Assembly (NCBI GenBank): GCA_035294305.1 | Contig: DATGLD010000045.1 | Span: 194,524 to 258,523, forward strand | Source: DASRBN01 sp035294305 | GTDB taxonomy: Bacteria; Chloroflexota; Ktedonobacteria; Ktedonobacterales; Ktedonobacteraceae | DNA: 64,000 nucleotides | Reading direction: 5' to 3' | Shown: one piece after another, positions 33,407 to 43,125 of the stretch | Position numbering within the stretch: the first letter of the stretch is position 1 | Layout: each line of letters opens with the position of its first letter | Program-made: the position numbers and the translations under genes | The notes under the pieces: generated by a model | What the model saw: only the letters and a program-made list of their open reading frames with translations | Databases searched by the model: none | What the model was told of the DNA's origin: nothing

Positions 33407-35077
33407 CTACCATTCCCTGGCGGGTAAAGGTACCTCGATCAGCGTTGGGCCTGGATTTTGTATGGCTTTGCTGATTGCATCCCTGAGTGCTTCGGGACCT
33501 CCTGCTCGCATCGCACGAAGATGGAAGGCCTGGGCCAGCGCAACATAGTCGGGGGCGACCAGGTCGGTGGCAATGTAGCGACTGCCGAAACGCCTGTGCT
33601 GGTCGCTCTTGACGGCGGTGTAGGTTGCATCGTTGAAGATCACCGTCACGACCGGCAATTGTTCTTGCACCGCGGTTGCCAGTTCACCAACATTGAGCAG
33701 GAATCCACCGTCGCCACAAAGCGCTACAACGGGCTTATCGGGTGCTGCTACCTGGGCACCGAGCGCCAAAGGAAGACCACAGCCTATCGCGCAGAGTTCC
33801 GAGGCATGTATGAAGGTGCGCGGTTCGTAGACAGGCAGGTATTGGGTGCTGGCGTATCCCAGCATCGTCATATCTGTCGCGATAATGCCATTCCGTGGCA
33901 GTCCCTCGCGCACCCCATCAAGCAGAGCGACGGCCTCTCCATAGGCGCGACGAGCGCGGCTAAGCAGCGCTTGCTTGATCTCCGCAATCTCATCCGTGCG
34001 CGGCATAGCTTTGATGGGATAATTTCTGAGTTCGGCAAGTAATGCCCCGAGCGTGAGACGGGCATCGGCAGCGATGCCAATTCTGGCTGGATAATTATAT
34101 CCAATTTCAGAGGGATCAATATCGACGTGGATCAACTGGGCCGGCAGCGGAAGGCCCAGATCGCTTGTTCTCAGTGTGCGCAGTTTCCCGCCCTCTAGAA
34201 CCGTGACGTTCGTGCGCTGTGCTCCAAGTTTGCTTCCAACAACCAGGACCACGTCGGAGCTTTCAACCAGTGGCTGTAATTCGCGCGGAGCATAGCCGCG
34301 AGATGGGATGACAAGTGGATGATCGCTCGGAAGCACGTCATGGCTCTTAGCGCCGAGCAGGACGGGAGCCTGGAGAAGTTCGGCCAGTTGTGTCAACTGC
34401 TCATTTGCTCGCGCAAAAGTGACGCCAGAGCCGGCAATAATCAAGGGATGTTGGGCCGCGCTTAACATGTGTGCTGCCGCTATTATTGCTTCGTGTGAGG
34501 GGCGTGGTAGCTCGTCTTCAGAAGGTGTTGGTGAAGGGATATCGACTTCGGCTTGGGCTTCCAGGAGATCGAGCGGAATTTCCAGGTAAGCGCCGCGGGA
34601 ACGCCCTGAACGCATGACGCGAAAAGCATCCGCGAGCGCGCCCGGAATCTCCTCTACGCGCTCGACAGCGCGAGTCCAACCGGCCAGCGCCTCCATCATG
34701 CCCAGCTGGTTTTTCAAGCCATGCAGCTCACCCCGGAAATGCCCTTTCGAGGCCCGCGGTAAGCTGGTGCTGATTGCGAGCAACGGAATAGAGTCAGTAA
34801 AAGCATCCGCAATGGGGGTAGCGACATTGGTAACGCCCGGCCCTGTGATGGTGCAGACGACGCCGGGGCAACCTGAGATACGCGCGTACCCGTCTGCCAT
34901 GAAACCGGCGCCTTGCTCATGACGCGCGAGTATATGGCGCAATCCGGGTTCTTGCAGTATTGCATCGTAAAGTGGCAGCGTATGCACACCTGGTATGCCA
35001 AAAATTGTATCAACATTGTAAGCTCGTAAGGTAGCAATGACAGCCTGTGCGCCAGTTAAATTCTGTTTGTTCTTCAC
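33407..35077 (-). CDS. Acetolactate synthase-like TPP enzyme
   Basis: From the GTG at 35077 (AGGGAG seven bases before) the enzyme has 556 residues; 11 codons more are open upstream from another GTG. The TPP fold is complete: Glu in RHEQGAGFMADGYA, central domain with SHEAIIAAA, and the TPP motif GDGGFLLNVGELATAV with NDATYTAV. It belongs to the large family of IlvB-like and benzoylformate decarboxylase-like enzymes. Absence of a small regulatory subunit nearby argues against plain IlvB. It is divergent from the liv transporter with a 378-base shared region. Confidence 0.82.
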   Translation of the reverse strand: MKNKQNLTGAQAVIATLRAYNVDTIFGIPGVHTLPLYDAILQEPGLRHILARHEQGAGFMADGYARISGCPGVVCTITGPGVTNVATPIADAFTDSIPLLAISTSLPRASKGHFRGELHGLKNQLGMMEALAGWTRAVERVEEIPGALADAFRVMRSGRSRGAYLEIPLDLLEAQAEVDIPSPTPSEDELPRPSHEAIIAAAHMLSAAQHPLIIAGSGVTFARANEQLTQLAELLQAPVLLGAKSHDVLPSDHPLVIPSRGYAPRELQPLVESSDVVLVVGSKLGAQRTNVTVLEGGKLRTLRTSDLGLPLPAQLIHVDIDPSEIGYNYPARIGIAADARLTLGALLAELRNYPIKAMPRTDEIAEIKQALLSRARRAYGEAVALLDGVREGLPRNGIIATDMTMLGYASTQYLPVYEPRTFIHASELCAIGCGLPLALGAQVAAPDKPVVALCGDGGFLLNVGELATAVQEQLPVVTVIFNDATYTAVKSDQHRRFGSRYIATDLVAPDYVALAQAFHLRAMRAGGPEALRDAISKAIQNPGPTLIEVPLPAREW

Positions 35078-35455
35078 ACTCTCTCCCTGTTGCAATGATA
35101 TGCGGTCCACTTTCGTGCCCGTAAAGCCAGGTTCGATGATGCGTCACCCGGCAGAAGCAGTGGGGTGTACAGTTGAATGTCAATTACTATCATAACACGA
35201 AAGCCGGCCACGCGTCGTATGTCTTCTAAAAATATGAGCACAGCGTCTATTGCGGAGTAAGCAATGATAGTGTATAGTATTCGTAATATTGTGGTGGTTT
35301 CCGGCCCACCATCTTCTCTCTTATATTGAATCCGCGCGGTTATATACCGGCAAATCAATGTAGGTGTATGATTTGCGGCTGACACACTCGATCCCGCTCA
35401 TCCTTTAATGTGACTGACTCATAAGATAGCAAGTGCTCTACCGGGGAGGAAGTGA
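35078..35455. other. Divergent intergenic region between the TPP enzyme and livF
   Basis: No convincing gene is visible in these 378 bases. The plus-strand end holds the livF ribosome site (GGGGAGG, seven bases before ATG). The region should hold the divergent promoters, but I could not settle on -35/-10 boxes. No riboswitch-like fold was recognised. Confidence 0.5.
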
Positions 35456-36247
35456 ATGCTCGTTCTAGAGGACATAGCGGTGACTTATCAGAACGTTGTT
35501 CCTGCCGTTCAGGGTGTTTCATTGGAGGTACCGGATAAAGCAGTCGTGACCTTGCTTGGCGCAAATGGAGCCGGCAAAACCACGATCTTTCGCGCCATCT
35601 CCGGTCTATTGAAATTCCACAAGGCCAGCATTGTGCGTGGTTCTATCTTTTTTGATGGAGAGCGCATTGACCGGCTGGATGCTATCCAGATTGTTCATCG
35701 CGGTATTGCCCAGGTGATGGAGGGTCGCCGCCTTTTTGCCGATCTCACAGTAGATGAAAATCTACGTACGGGGGCTATCTCCTCGCGTGATTCTGCTGCC
35801 GTCCGCCGCGCATATGCGCGAGTCATGGAATTGTTCCCTATCTTGCGCGAACGCCGCCATAGTGTTGCGGGCTATCTGTCCGGCGGCGAGCAGCAGATGC
35901 TTGCTATCGGGCGTGGTTTAATGACCAGCCCGAAGTTGCTCTTACTGGATGAACCATCGCTTGGACTGGCGCCTTTTATGGTTCAGCAGATTCGCAATAT
36001 TATTGGCGAAATCAACGCCAGTGGCACGGCGGTGCTGCTGGTAGAGCAAAATGCACAGATGGCGCTTTCCGTGGCCAGCTACGGATACGTGCTGGAATCA
36101 GGCAAAGTTGTGCTGGCCCAATCCTCTGCCGATCTCCTGAAGGACGAGAGTGTGCGCAGGTTCTATCTTGGCTTGCATGAGGAGAAAGAGCAAAACAACA
36201 TGATTACGCTCCGCCAGCGTCGTCCTGCAAGGAGGTGGGCAATATGA
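35456..36247 (+). CDS. livF: Branched-chain amino acid type ABC transporter ATPase (LivF)
   Basis: A 263-residue ATPase with Walker A GANGAGKT at residues 35-42, signature LSGGEQQ, Walker B LLLLDEPSLGLAP and the switch His region LLVEQNAQMAL. The VMEGRRLFADLTVDENL segment is typical of LivF. It is the first gene of an F-G-H-M-K operon and overlaps livG. The substrate may be branched-chain amino acids, but Liv systems also carry urea, aromatic or short organic acids. Confidence 0.9.
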   Translation: MLVLEDIAVTYQNVVPAVQGVSLEVPDKAVVTLLGANGAGKTTIFRAISGLLKFHKASIVRGSIFFDGERIDRLDAIQIVHRGIAQVMEGRRLFADLTVDENLRTGAISSRDSAAVRRAYARVMELFPILRERRHSVAGYLSGGEQQMLAIGRGLMTSPKLLLLDEPSLGLAPFMVQQIRNIIGEINASGTAVLLVEQNAQMALSVASYGYVLESGKVVLAQSSADLLKDESVRRFYLGLHEEKEQNNMITLRQRRPARRWAI

Positions 36248-37077
36248 GCGATGTATCTGCGGGAGAAGGCACTCACCAGGAACCGGTCAGCGGACCGCCT
36301 TTGCTTTCAGTCGAAGGGATCTCAGTGCGCTTTGCGGGCGTGAGGGCGCTGACGGATGTCTCGTTCTCGGTGCAGCGGGGCGAATTATTTGCAGTGATTG
36401 GCCCCAACGGCGCCGGAAAGACCTCGCTCTTCAACGTGCTCTCTCGCGTCTACCAACCGGTTTCAGGAAAGGTAACTTTTGATGGACGGGACTTGCTAAA
36501 GCTCAGGGCGTACCAGGTGGCACGCGCCGGTATTGCACGCACCTTCCAGAACCTTGGTCAGTTTCCTAACACGACGGTGCTGGATTACCTGCTCCTGGGG
36601 AGACATACGCGCATGAGGAGCGGCATACTGCTCGGTGGCATTTATTTTGGTCCGGCAGCGCGAGAAGAGAAGAAGAATCGCGCGTATTGCCTGCACCTGT
36701 TGGAACTGCTGGATTTAGTTCGCTGGCGCGATTTTCCGCTGCGGAGTTTGCCCTATGGCCTGCAAAAACGCGCCGATATCGCACGCGCCCTGGCGCTAGA
36801 ACCCCAACTCTTGCTCCTCGACGAGCCGGTAGCCGGTATGAATGTTGATGAAACGGAAGATATTGCTGCCGTGATTCTCGATATCAAAGAGCAATTGGGC
36901 GTCACCCAGATTCTTGTCGAGCATGATATGGCGCTCGTCATGGGTATTGCTGATCGTGTGCTGGTATTGGATTTTGGGCGTGCCATCGCGCAGGGAGTGC
37001 CTGCCGAAGTACAGGCGAACTCTGATGTCATCAAGGCGTATCTTGGCGAGGAGTTTTCAATTAGTTTCAATCTCTAA
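36244..37077 (+). CDS. livG: Branched-chain amino acid type ABC transporter ATPase (LivG)
   Basis: The ATG at 36244 overlaps the livF stop (ATGA) and follows AAGGAGG, so it is preferred over an upstream in-frame codon. 277 residues with Walker A GPNGAGKT at 53-60 and the LivG-type signature LPYGLQKRADIARAL, where the usual LSGGQ is replaced by a YG form common in LivG. Walker B is LLLLDEPVAGMN. It pairs with LivF to drive the LivH/LivM channel. Confidence 0.9.
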   Translation: MSDVSAGEGTHQEPVSGPPLLSVEGISVRFAGVRALTDVSFSVQRGELFAVIGPNGAGKTSLFNVLSRVYQPVSGKVTFDGRDLLKLRAYQVARAGIARTFQNLGQFPNTTVLDYLLLGRHTRMRSGILLGGIYFGPAAREEKKNRAYCLHLLELLDLVRWRDFPLRSLPYGLQKRADIARALALEPQLLLLDEPVAGMNVDETEDIAAVILDIKEQLGVTQILVEHDMALVMGIADRVLVLDFGRAIAQGVPAEVQANSDVIKAYLGEEFSISFNL

Positions 37078-37177
37078 ACGGGTTCAGGAAAGGATCTGGC
37101 TCCTGCCATTTCCTGTAGAAGCGGCATAACGGTCGAACCCAAAAGCGTCAAGTCTAAATGCGCGAGCAGGAGGGAAA

Positions 37178-38077
37178 ATGGCCTATTTTGTTCAACTCGT
37201 ATTTGCCGGCGTCGCCCTTGGTTGTATTTATGCGCTGATCGGTCTCGGTTTCTCCATTATTTTCAAGGCCAGCGAGGTGATTAATTTCGCACAGGGCGAG
37301 TTGCTGCTGGTTGGTGCCTATGTCGTCTCATCAGGGGTGTTCTCGTGGCACCTGAACTTCATTTTCGCGCTGGCGCTGGGCGTTGTGGTGACCGTAGTCA
37401 TCGGCCTGCTCTTCGAGCGCTTTATCTTGCGGCGCATGATCGGGCGCCCGGTCTTTTCCATCTTGATGATTACGATTGGCCTGGATACCATCCTGCGTAC
37501 TGGCGTCGTGGTCGTATGGGGCTCGAATCCGATCCCGGCCGCTTCCCCATTTACCATTGCAAATGGTTTTACTGTTGGGGGAGTGCATTTCGGCGCGGAT
37601 GATCTCTTAACGATTATCGTGACGGCTATTCTTTGCGCCCTGCTTTTCTATTTCTTCCGCTACACGCGGTACGGGCTGGCGATGCGTGCCACGGCGCTCG
37701 ACCAGGAAGCAGCGCTGGCCGTCGGTATCAACATCCGCATGGTCTATGCCCTGGCGTGGGGGATAGCTGCCGCTGTCGCTACCATAGGCGGCGTCTTTCT
37801 GGCTTTTGGTTCCTATGCTATGGATACATCGCTGGGTGGCGCGGCGCTGCTGGCATTCCCTGCCATCATTTTGGGCGGAATGGACTCGATAACGGGAGCG
37901 GTAGTAGGCGGCATTATTATTGGCCTGGTACAGGACCTGACTGCCGGCTATGAGAGCCAGGTAGCTAACATTTTGGGTGCTGGCATCCATCAAATCACTC
38001 CTTACCTGGTCATGATTCTCGTGCTATTGATTCGACCTTATGGGTTATTTGGCACAAGAAAGGTGGAACGAGTATGA
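37178..38077 (+). CDS. livH: Branched-chain amino acid type ABC transporter permease (LivH)
   Basis: A 299-residue membrane protein with about eight helices. The segment GLGFSIIFKASEVINFAQGELLLVGAY is the LivH hallmark (N-F-A-Q/H-G-E). The coupling region is RATALDQEAALAVGINI followed by an ATIGGVFLAFG helix, which is typical of permeases that use LivF/LivG. It overlaps livM (ATGA). A GGAGGGAAA ribosome site precedes the ATG. Confidence 0.92.
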   Translation: MAYFVQLVFAGVALGCIYALIGLGFSIIFKASEVINFAQGELLLVGAYVVSSGVFSWHLNFIFALALGVVVTVVIGLLFERFILRRMIGRPVFSILMITIGLDTILRTGVVVVWGSNPIPAASPFTIANGFTVGGVHFGADDLLTIIVTAILCALLFYFFRYTRYGLAMRATALDQEAALAVGINIRMVYALAWGIAAAVATIGGVFLAFGSYAMDTSLGGAALLAFPAIILGGMDSITGAVVGGIIIGLVQDLTAGYESQVANILGAGIHQITPYLVMILVLLIRPYGLFGTRKVERV

Positions 38078-39288
38078 GCGCAACTCCCAGGTCAGGCACT
38101 CTATCCACTGCTGCCGCATCGTCACGGTTACTAGGGGGAAAGGTATCGCGCTGGATAGGCACTATTCTTCTTGTTGTCGCCATAGTCATCTTTTTCTCTG
38201 TGGCCAACGATGACTGGTTCTCGATTGCCAACTATACGCTCATTGCCGCGATTGCTGCCATTTCGCTCAACGTGCTTTCGGGTTATACAGGACAAATTTC
38301 ACTTGGAATTGCTTTCTTCATGGCCATCGGCGCCTACACATCAGCATGGCTTGGTGGCAATATACCAACGTCTTCGTTTGACCCGCTCGGGTTGGGCTTG
38401 CCGTTCATCATCTGGCTTCCAGCGGCGGGTGTAGTGGCCGCGCTAGCCGGCGCATTGATTGGCCCGACAGCGCTGCGGCTGAAAGGCTTTTACCTGGGCA
38501 TCGTCTCACTTGCATTGATCTTCATCGGACAATATCTGTTTTTCAATGTGCGTAGTATCACGGGCGGCCCTCAGGGTCGAACGTTTCCGGTGCCCGCGAT
38601 TGGCGATGCTGTTTTCAGCCAGCAAAACTCATATTTTGGCCTTGCGCTTACATCCGGTCAGCAATATTTCCTCCTGATACTGATCGTGTTAGTGCTGGTG
38701 GCCTTCTTTGTCTATAATGTCGCGCGCACTCGCGCGGGACGCGCATTCCAGGCGGTGCGCGACAACGAGATTGGTGCTAGTATCATGGGTGTCAACCTGT
38801 TTGAGGCCAAGATGGGTTCGTTCATTTTGTCGTCTTTTATCGCGGGAATCGCTGGGGCACTATTTGCCTCGTACAGCCAGTATATTATCCCCGATTACTG
38901 GAGCCTGGCGCTTTCAATCCAGTTCATCGCGGCTATCATTATTGGTGGGGTCGCCAGTGTGTGGGGGTCGATTCTTGGGGCAGCATTCGTGTTTGGATTG
39001 CCGCTGGTCATCGATCATTTCAACCTGCTGCCCGTCGCAAGCGGCTCGGGTATGATCAGCGGCGGCGATCTGAATGCCTTACTCTACGGTTTGTTGATTA
39101 TTATCTTCTTGCTCTTCGAGCCGGGAGGCGTGATTGGACTTGTGCGCCGCATCCAGGCGCTGAACCGCAGGTTCAATGCAGGCAAAGATGAAGGAGGTGA
39201 ACCAGCCGAGATAACTGATCTGCCGGCAAGCGTGGAGTCCCAGGTTGATTCTGGTGGCTCGACGATCACAAAAGGTGAAAGCGCGTAG
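38074..39288 (+). CDS. livM: Branched-chain amino acid type ABC transporter permease (LivM)
   Basis: 404 residues with an N-terminal extension, then about ten helices. LNVLSGYTGQISLGIAFFMAIGAYTSA is the LivM hallmark, and RAFQAVRDNEIGASIMGVNLFEAK is its ATPase-coupling loop. It ends in a cytoplasmic tail of about 50 residues beyond the last helix. Together with LivH it forms the membrane channel. It overlaps livH by 4 bases. Confidence 0.92.
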   Translation: MSATPRSGTLSTAAASSRLLGGKVSRWIGTILLVVAIVIFFSVANDDWFSIANYTLIAAIAAISLNVLSGYTGQISLGIAFFMAIGAYTSAWLGGNIPTSSFDPLGLGLPFIIWLPAAGVVAALAGALIGPTALRLKGFYLGIVSLALIFIGQYLFFNVRSITGGPQGRTFPVPAIGDAVFSQQNSYFGLALTSGQQYFLLILIVLVLVAFFVYNVARTRAGRAFQAVRDNEIGASIMGVNLFEAKMGSFILSSFIAGIAGALFASYSQYIIPDYWSLALSIQFIAAIIIGGVASVWGSILGAAFVFGLPLVIDHFNLLPVASGSGMISGGDLNALLYGLLIIIFLLFEPGGVIGLVRRIQALNRRFNAGKDEGGEPAEITDLPASVESQVDSGGSTITKGESA

Positions 39289-39390
39289 CCATTTGTGCGC
39301 GGTAGATCACATAGAGTAAATTTGTTAAATGGAGCGCTTTTTACATTCTCAACCGTCGTATCACAAACTTTCGATGAAGAGGTGTAACAC

Positions 39391-40662
39391 ATGTTTACCA
39401 GAAAGACGCTCTATGCGTGCGCAGGTCTGCTTGCCATCTGCATGATGGTATTTTCCGCGTGCGCCAGTAACAGTTCCAGTAATGGCAGTAGTGGCGGAAG
39501 TACGCTCAAAGTAGGTCCTGGCGTCGATGTGGCACATAAGACCATCACGCTGGGTATACTCTCCCCTTACTCCGGCCCGGTAGCGGCCCCCATTGGTGTT
39601 CCGCTTGCCAGGGGCGTGGAGGTATTCTTCGACCATGTCAACGATAATGGCGGCATCAACGGCTTCAAGGTCAAATTTCTTGAGGAGGATACGCAGTATA
39701 ATCCGCAGATAGAGGTGCAGAAATACGAGCAGATTCACAACCAGGTGCTGATGATCGCTGACAGCCTGGGAACGCCCACCACCTATGCTATAAAGGACCT
39801 GGCCGATGCGGATCACATGCTGGTATCGGCAGCGACGCTTGCTTCCTCTCTGGCGCGCGAGAAGTACCTGATTCTTGTTGGCACTCCTTATCGCTTGCAG
39901 GTCGAGAATGCTTTCGATTATGTCGTCAACCAGCTACATGTGCAAAATCCAGCAACAGGAATCATTTATCAGAATGATGAGTACGGTCAGGATGGGTTGA
40001 CAGGCTACAAAGAGGCTGTATCGTTCTATCATTTGAATGATGTAGCCGAGGCCAGTTATGCACCTACCGATACTGATTTTACTGCTCAGGTGTCCCTGAT
40101 GAAAGCAAAAGGAGCGAAGTACGTCTTCCTCTCTGCGCTTCCTACCGTCACGGCTAGCGTGGTGGGCACGGCGGCTAAGTTGAACTACTTCCCCCAGTTT
40201 ATTCTCCAGAGTCCTGCCTGGGCGAATGCCTTGCTCGGCGTTTCTGCCCTGGTGCCGTTGCTCTCGAAAGTCTGGGTGGTCGGCCAGGGAGCAACCTGGG
40301 GTGATACGAGCGTGCCAGGCATGGCACAGCTGTTGCAGGATGTCCAGAAGTACGCGCCGGATCAAAAGCCTGATGGCTATTTCGAGTTTGGCTATACCGA
40401 ATCCGAGATTACCTATGCTATTCTGAAGGCGGCCATGGCCAGAAATGATCTAACGCGTGACGGCCTGTATAATGCTTTCCTTTCGTTGCACCAGGTGAAT
40501 CTTCAGGGATTGTATCCGCCGATCACTTATGGAGATTCACCCAACCAGCGTGTCCCAACGCGCGATTCGGTGATCTTCCAGGTGGATCCAAGTCAGCCGA
40601 ATGATGTCAAGCCGTTGACTCCTGACTTTACGGGAGAGGCGGCTAAGCAGTCTCAGTTCTAA
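39391..40662 (+). CDS. livK: Periplasmic-binding-type lipoprotein of the Liv transporter (LivK-like)
   Basis: 423 residues with a lipobox (VFSAC, Cys near residue 24), a Ser/Gly linker, and a type I periplasmic-binding fold beginning ITLGILSPYSGP and followed by FDHVNDNGGINGFKVKFLEEDTQYNP. It should sit outside the membrane and feed the transporter. It lies about 100 bases after livM and is the last gene of the operon, closed by a strong terminator. The ligand is not known. Confidence 0.9.
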   Translation: MFTRKTLYACAGLLAICMMVFSACASNSSSNGSSGGSTLKVGPGVDVAHKTITLGILSPYSGPVAAPIGVPLARGVEVFFDHVNDNGGINGFKVKFLEEDTQYNPQIEVQKYEQIHNQVLMIADSLGTPTTYAIKDLADADHMLVSAATLASSLAREKYLILVGTPYRLQVENAFDYVVNQLHVQNPATGIIYQNDEYGQDGLTGYKEAVSFYHLNDVAEASYAPTDTDFTAQVSLMKAKGAKYVFLSALPTVTASVVGTAAKLNYFPQFILQSPAWANALLGVSALVPLLSKVWVVGQGATWGDTSVPGMAQLLQDVQKYAPDQKPDGYFEFGYTESEITYAILKAAMARNDLTRDGLYNAFLSLHQVNLQGLYPPITYGDSPNQRVPTRDSVIFQVDPSQPNDVKPLTPDFTGEAAKQSQF

Positions 40663-40691
40663 TAGTGTAACGCGTACTTAGCTCTACCGGC

Positions 40692-40743
40692 GTGTGAACC
40701 CATAAGCCTGAACTAAAAGCCAGGTATCTGGGTTCACACTTTT
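40692..40743 (+). terminator. Terminator of the liv operon
   Basis: GTGTGAACCCA pairs with TGGGTTCACAC (11 perfect pairs) around a 26-base loop, which itself can form a small CCTG/CAGG stem, and is followed by TTTT. Confidence 0.8.
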
Positions 40744-40780
40744 CCGTTCGATGAGATAAGTGTTCAGGAGAACTCTGCGT

Positions 40781-41387
40781 ATGCCTGATCCTACCAACGA
40801 CCAGTTAGAACGTTTTTATGCAAGGGACCGCCAGGAGTGGCGAGCGTGGTTGGAGCAAAACGCTGCGACTGCAAAAGGCGTCTGGCTCATTTATTACAAG
40901 CAGAACAGCAATCAACCGCGTGTCTCTTATGAAGAAGCCGTGGAAGAGGCCCTTTGCTTTGGCTGGATCGACAGCCGCCCCAATACGCTGGATGACGAGC
41001 GTTACATGCACCTCTTTTCTCCCAGAAAGCCGAAAAGTCCATGGTCTAAATTAAATAAACAGCGCGTGGAGAAACTTATCCAGCAAGGTTTGATGACAGC
41101 GGCAGGGTTTAAAGCAATCGAGATTGCCAAAAAGAATGGCACGTGGAATGTGTACGACGCAATCGAAGCATTGACGATGCCGGAAGATTTGAGGGAAGCA
41201 TTAGCGGCCAACAATATTGCAAATGCCAACTTTGAGGCTTTCAGTAACTCAACCAAAAAAGCAACTTCTCTGGTGGGTTGAAAGCGCCAAGCGGCCCGAG
41301 ACGCGCTCGAAAAGAATCGAGCAAATCATTCTGTCGGCGGAACAGAACAAGAATCCGTTGAATTATGCGGCTAATAAGAAATTATAA
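40781..41387 (+). pseudogene. YdeI/OmpD-associated family protein with a frameshift
   Basis: From the ATG at 40781 the first frame covers 160 codons of a YdeI-like protein (EEAVEEALCFGWIDSRPN, SPRKPKSPWSKLNKQRVEKLIQQGLMT) and then stops at 41279 in ATSLVG. In the +1 frame the family's tail continues: QLLWWVESAKRPETRSKRIEQI and onward to a stop at 41385. The switch point lies at the A6 run 41255-41260. One extra A there would explain it. It may be a true mutation, a sequencing error or a phase-variable run. Expected full length is about 200 residues. Confidence 0.75.
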
Positions 41388-41439
41388 TGTCTTATAAGAG
41401 AGAGCGGCCCCATCTCAGATTTTGTATTGGAGAAACCAT

Positions 41440-42765
41440 ATGGTAAAAGTGGCTCTCATTGGTGCCGGAAGCGCCACATTTGCGCAGGAGGTGATCACCG
41501 ATATCCTGGCAATCGAGGGACTGGACGAGGGGACATTTGCCCTGGTAGACCTGGATAGCGAACGCCTCGAACTGACCCACGAAGTGGCCGAAGTGCTGAT
41601 CAAGCTTACGGGAAAATCCTGGACAGTGCAGGCAACGACCGACCGGCGAAGTGTGCTTCCAGGGTGCGATTATGTAATCAATGCCATCGAAGTCGGTGGT
41701 CTGGCGACCATTCAGGATGATTTTGCTATTCCTCTGAAATACGGCGTGAATCAATGCATCGCCGATACCATCGGGCCGGGCGGAATCTTTAAATATTTAC
41801 GTACCGCCCCGTCCTGGCTTGCTATTTGCCGCGATATCGAGGAACTCTGCCCGCGCGCCCTGGTGATTAATTATACCAATCCCCTCTCATCCATGGTGTT
41901 GACCGCCCTGCGCGCTACATCCCTGCAGGTAATCGGCCTCTGCCATTCCATTCTGCTCACGTCCTACGAGCTTTCCGAATACGCGGATGTGCCATACGAG
42001 CGTATGCGCTTCCACTGCGCCGGAATCAACCATTTATCCTGGTTTGTGACGTTGGAAATGGATGGAGAAGACCTCTATCCGCGTGTGCTGCGTGCAGCTG
42101 AGGACCCAGAAATTTACCAGCGCGATCCTATTCGCTTCGATATGCTGCGCCAGTTTGGAGCGTTTACAACCGAGCAGAGCGGGCATATCTCCGAGTATCT
42201 GCCGTATTTCCGCAAGCGCCAGGATGTGCTCGAGCCATATGTTCTTATGAACCATGATATCGCGGGCGGCGAGCGGGCGATAAGGTGGCCGCGCGAGCGT
42301 GTCGAACACGATGAGCGATTGCGTGACTATCTCGCACGCGAGCGCCGGGGAGAACGCGCATTTTATACTGAACGCGGCCTGGATTATGGCTCGTATATCA
42401 TTGAGGGACATGCCTTGAACCGGCCCCAGGCGATTTACGGCAACGTCTACAATGCTGGATTGATCGAGAATCTGCCGTGTGATGGTTGTGTGGAAGTAGC
42501 TTGCCTGGTTGATCGCAATGGCGTCCAGCCGGTTCACTTTGGAAGACTCCCCATCCAGCTTGCCGCCCTGGATAGCGCGCATATGATGGTGCATGACCTG
42601 CTGGTGCAATCCTTGCTCAATGAAGACCGCGAGGCGGCAGTGCACGCGTTGATGCTTGATCCACTTACTGCGGCAGTCTGTTCGCTGCCTGAAATCCGGC
42701 AAATGTTCGACGAAATGGCTTCTGCTCAGAAAGCCTACCTTCCGCGCTTCATCAATCCAGAATAG
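41440..42765 (+). CDS. Glycoside hydrolase family 4, alpha-galactosidase-like
   Basis: I choose the ATG at 41440 (GGAG seven bases before) over one six codons upstream; this gives 441 residues. GH4 enzymes use NAD and a divalent metal with an oxidative mechanism. The NAD-binding GAGSATFAQ, the NPLSSMV block, the Cys-His metal motif GLCHSILLTS and HCAGINHLSWF with the second His are all present. The CHS form is more like alpha-galactosidase (MelA) than 6-phospho-beta-glucosidase. An SCP2-domain gene follows 9 bases later. Confidence 0.88.
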   Translation: MVKVALIGAGSATFAQEVITDILAIEGLDEGTFALVDLDSERLELTHEVAEVLIKLTGKSWTVQATTDRRSVLPGCDYVINAIEVGGLATIQDDFAIPLKYGVNQCIADTIGPGGIFKYLRTAPSWLAICRDIEELCPRALVINYTNPLSSMVLTALRATSLQVIGLCHSILLTSYELSEYADVPYERMRFHCAGINHLSWFVTLEMDGEDLYPRVLRAAEDPEIYQRDPIRFDMLRQFGAFTTEQSGHISEYLPYFRKRQDVLEPYVLMNHDIAGGERAIRWPRERVEHDERLRDYLARERRGERAFYTERGLDYGSYIIEGHALNRPQAIYGNVYNAGLIENLPCDGCVEVACLVDRNGVQPVHFGRLPIQLAALDSAHMMVHDLLVQSLLNEDREAAVHALMLDPLTAAVCSLPEIRQMFDEMASAQKAYLPRFINPE

Positions 42766-42774
42766 GAGTATAGC

Positions 42775-43101
42775 ATGGCTGATATTATGCCGTACTTAGA
42801 GCGTATCCGCGCTCGATTTGACCTGCCCGATATCCAGGCCTCGTTCCAGGGCTTTGCTAAAACCCTGCAGTTCATCTTTCCCGATTTGCAACGCAACTTT
42901 GTCCTGAGAATCGCCGAAAATGGGACTGCTACGCTGTCCGAGGAGTCACTTCCCCAACCGGATATCAAAGTGACGAGCAACAGCGACTTGCTGGCCGGGA
43001 TTATGGATCGCAAGGTCAATCCCATCCAGGCCTATATCACTCGTAAGCTCAAGGTCACAGGCAATATGGATGACCTGCTGAGGTTACAGAAGATACTGTA
43101 A
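42775..43101 (+). CDS. SCP2 sterol-binding domain protein
   Basis: A 108-residue protein that is a single SCP2 domain: FPDLQRNFVLRIAENGTATLSEE, PDIKVTSNSDLLAGIMDRKVNPIQAYITRKLKVTGNMDDLLRLQ, which follows the family pattern closely. Such domains bind hydrophobic ligands such as lipids. It follows the GH4 gene with a 9-base gap, so it is co-transcribed; a functional link between the two is not clear. Confidence 0.85.
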   Translation: MADIMPYLERIRARFDLPDIQASFQGFAKTLQFIFPDLQRNFVLRIAENGTATLSEESLPQPDIKVTSNSDLLAGIMDRKVNPIQAYITRKLKVTGNMDDLLRLQKIL

Positions 43102-43125
43102 TCAGCGAGCATTTCAGCTCTTTGC

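Noticed and set aside
40760..40780. Upstream GTG start for the YdeI-family gene
   Set aside because: The AGGAG site lies inside this extension and points to the ATG at 40781.
42034..42702. 222-codon antisense frame inside the GH4 gene
   Set aside because: It is a by-product of codon bias in the GH4 gene, which is clearly real.
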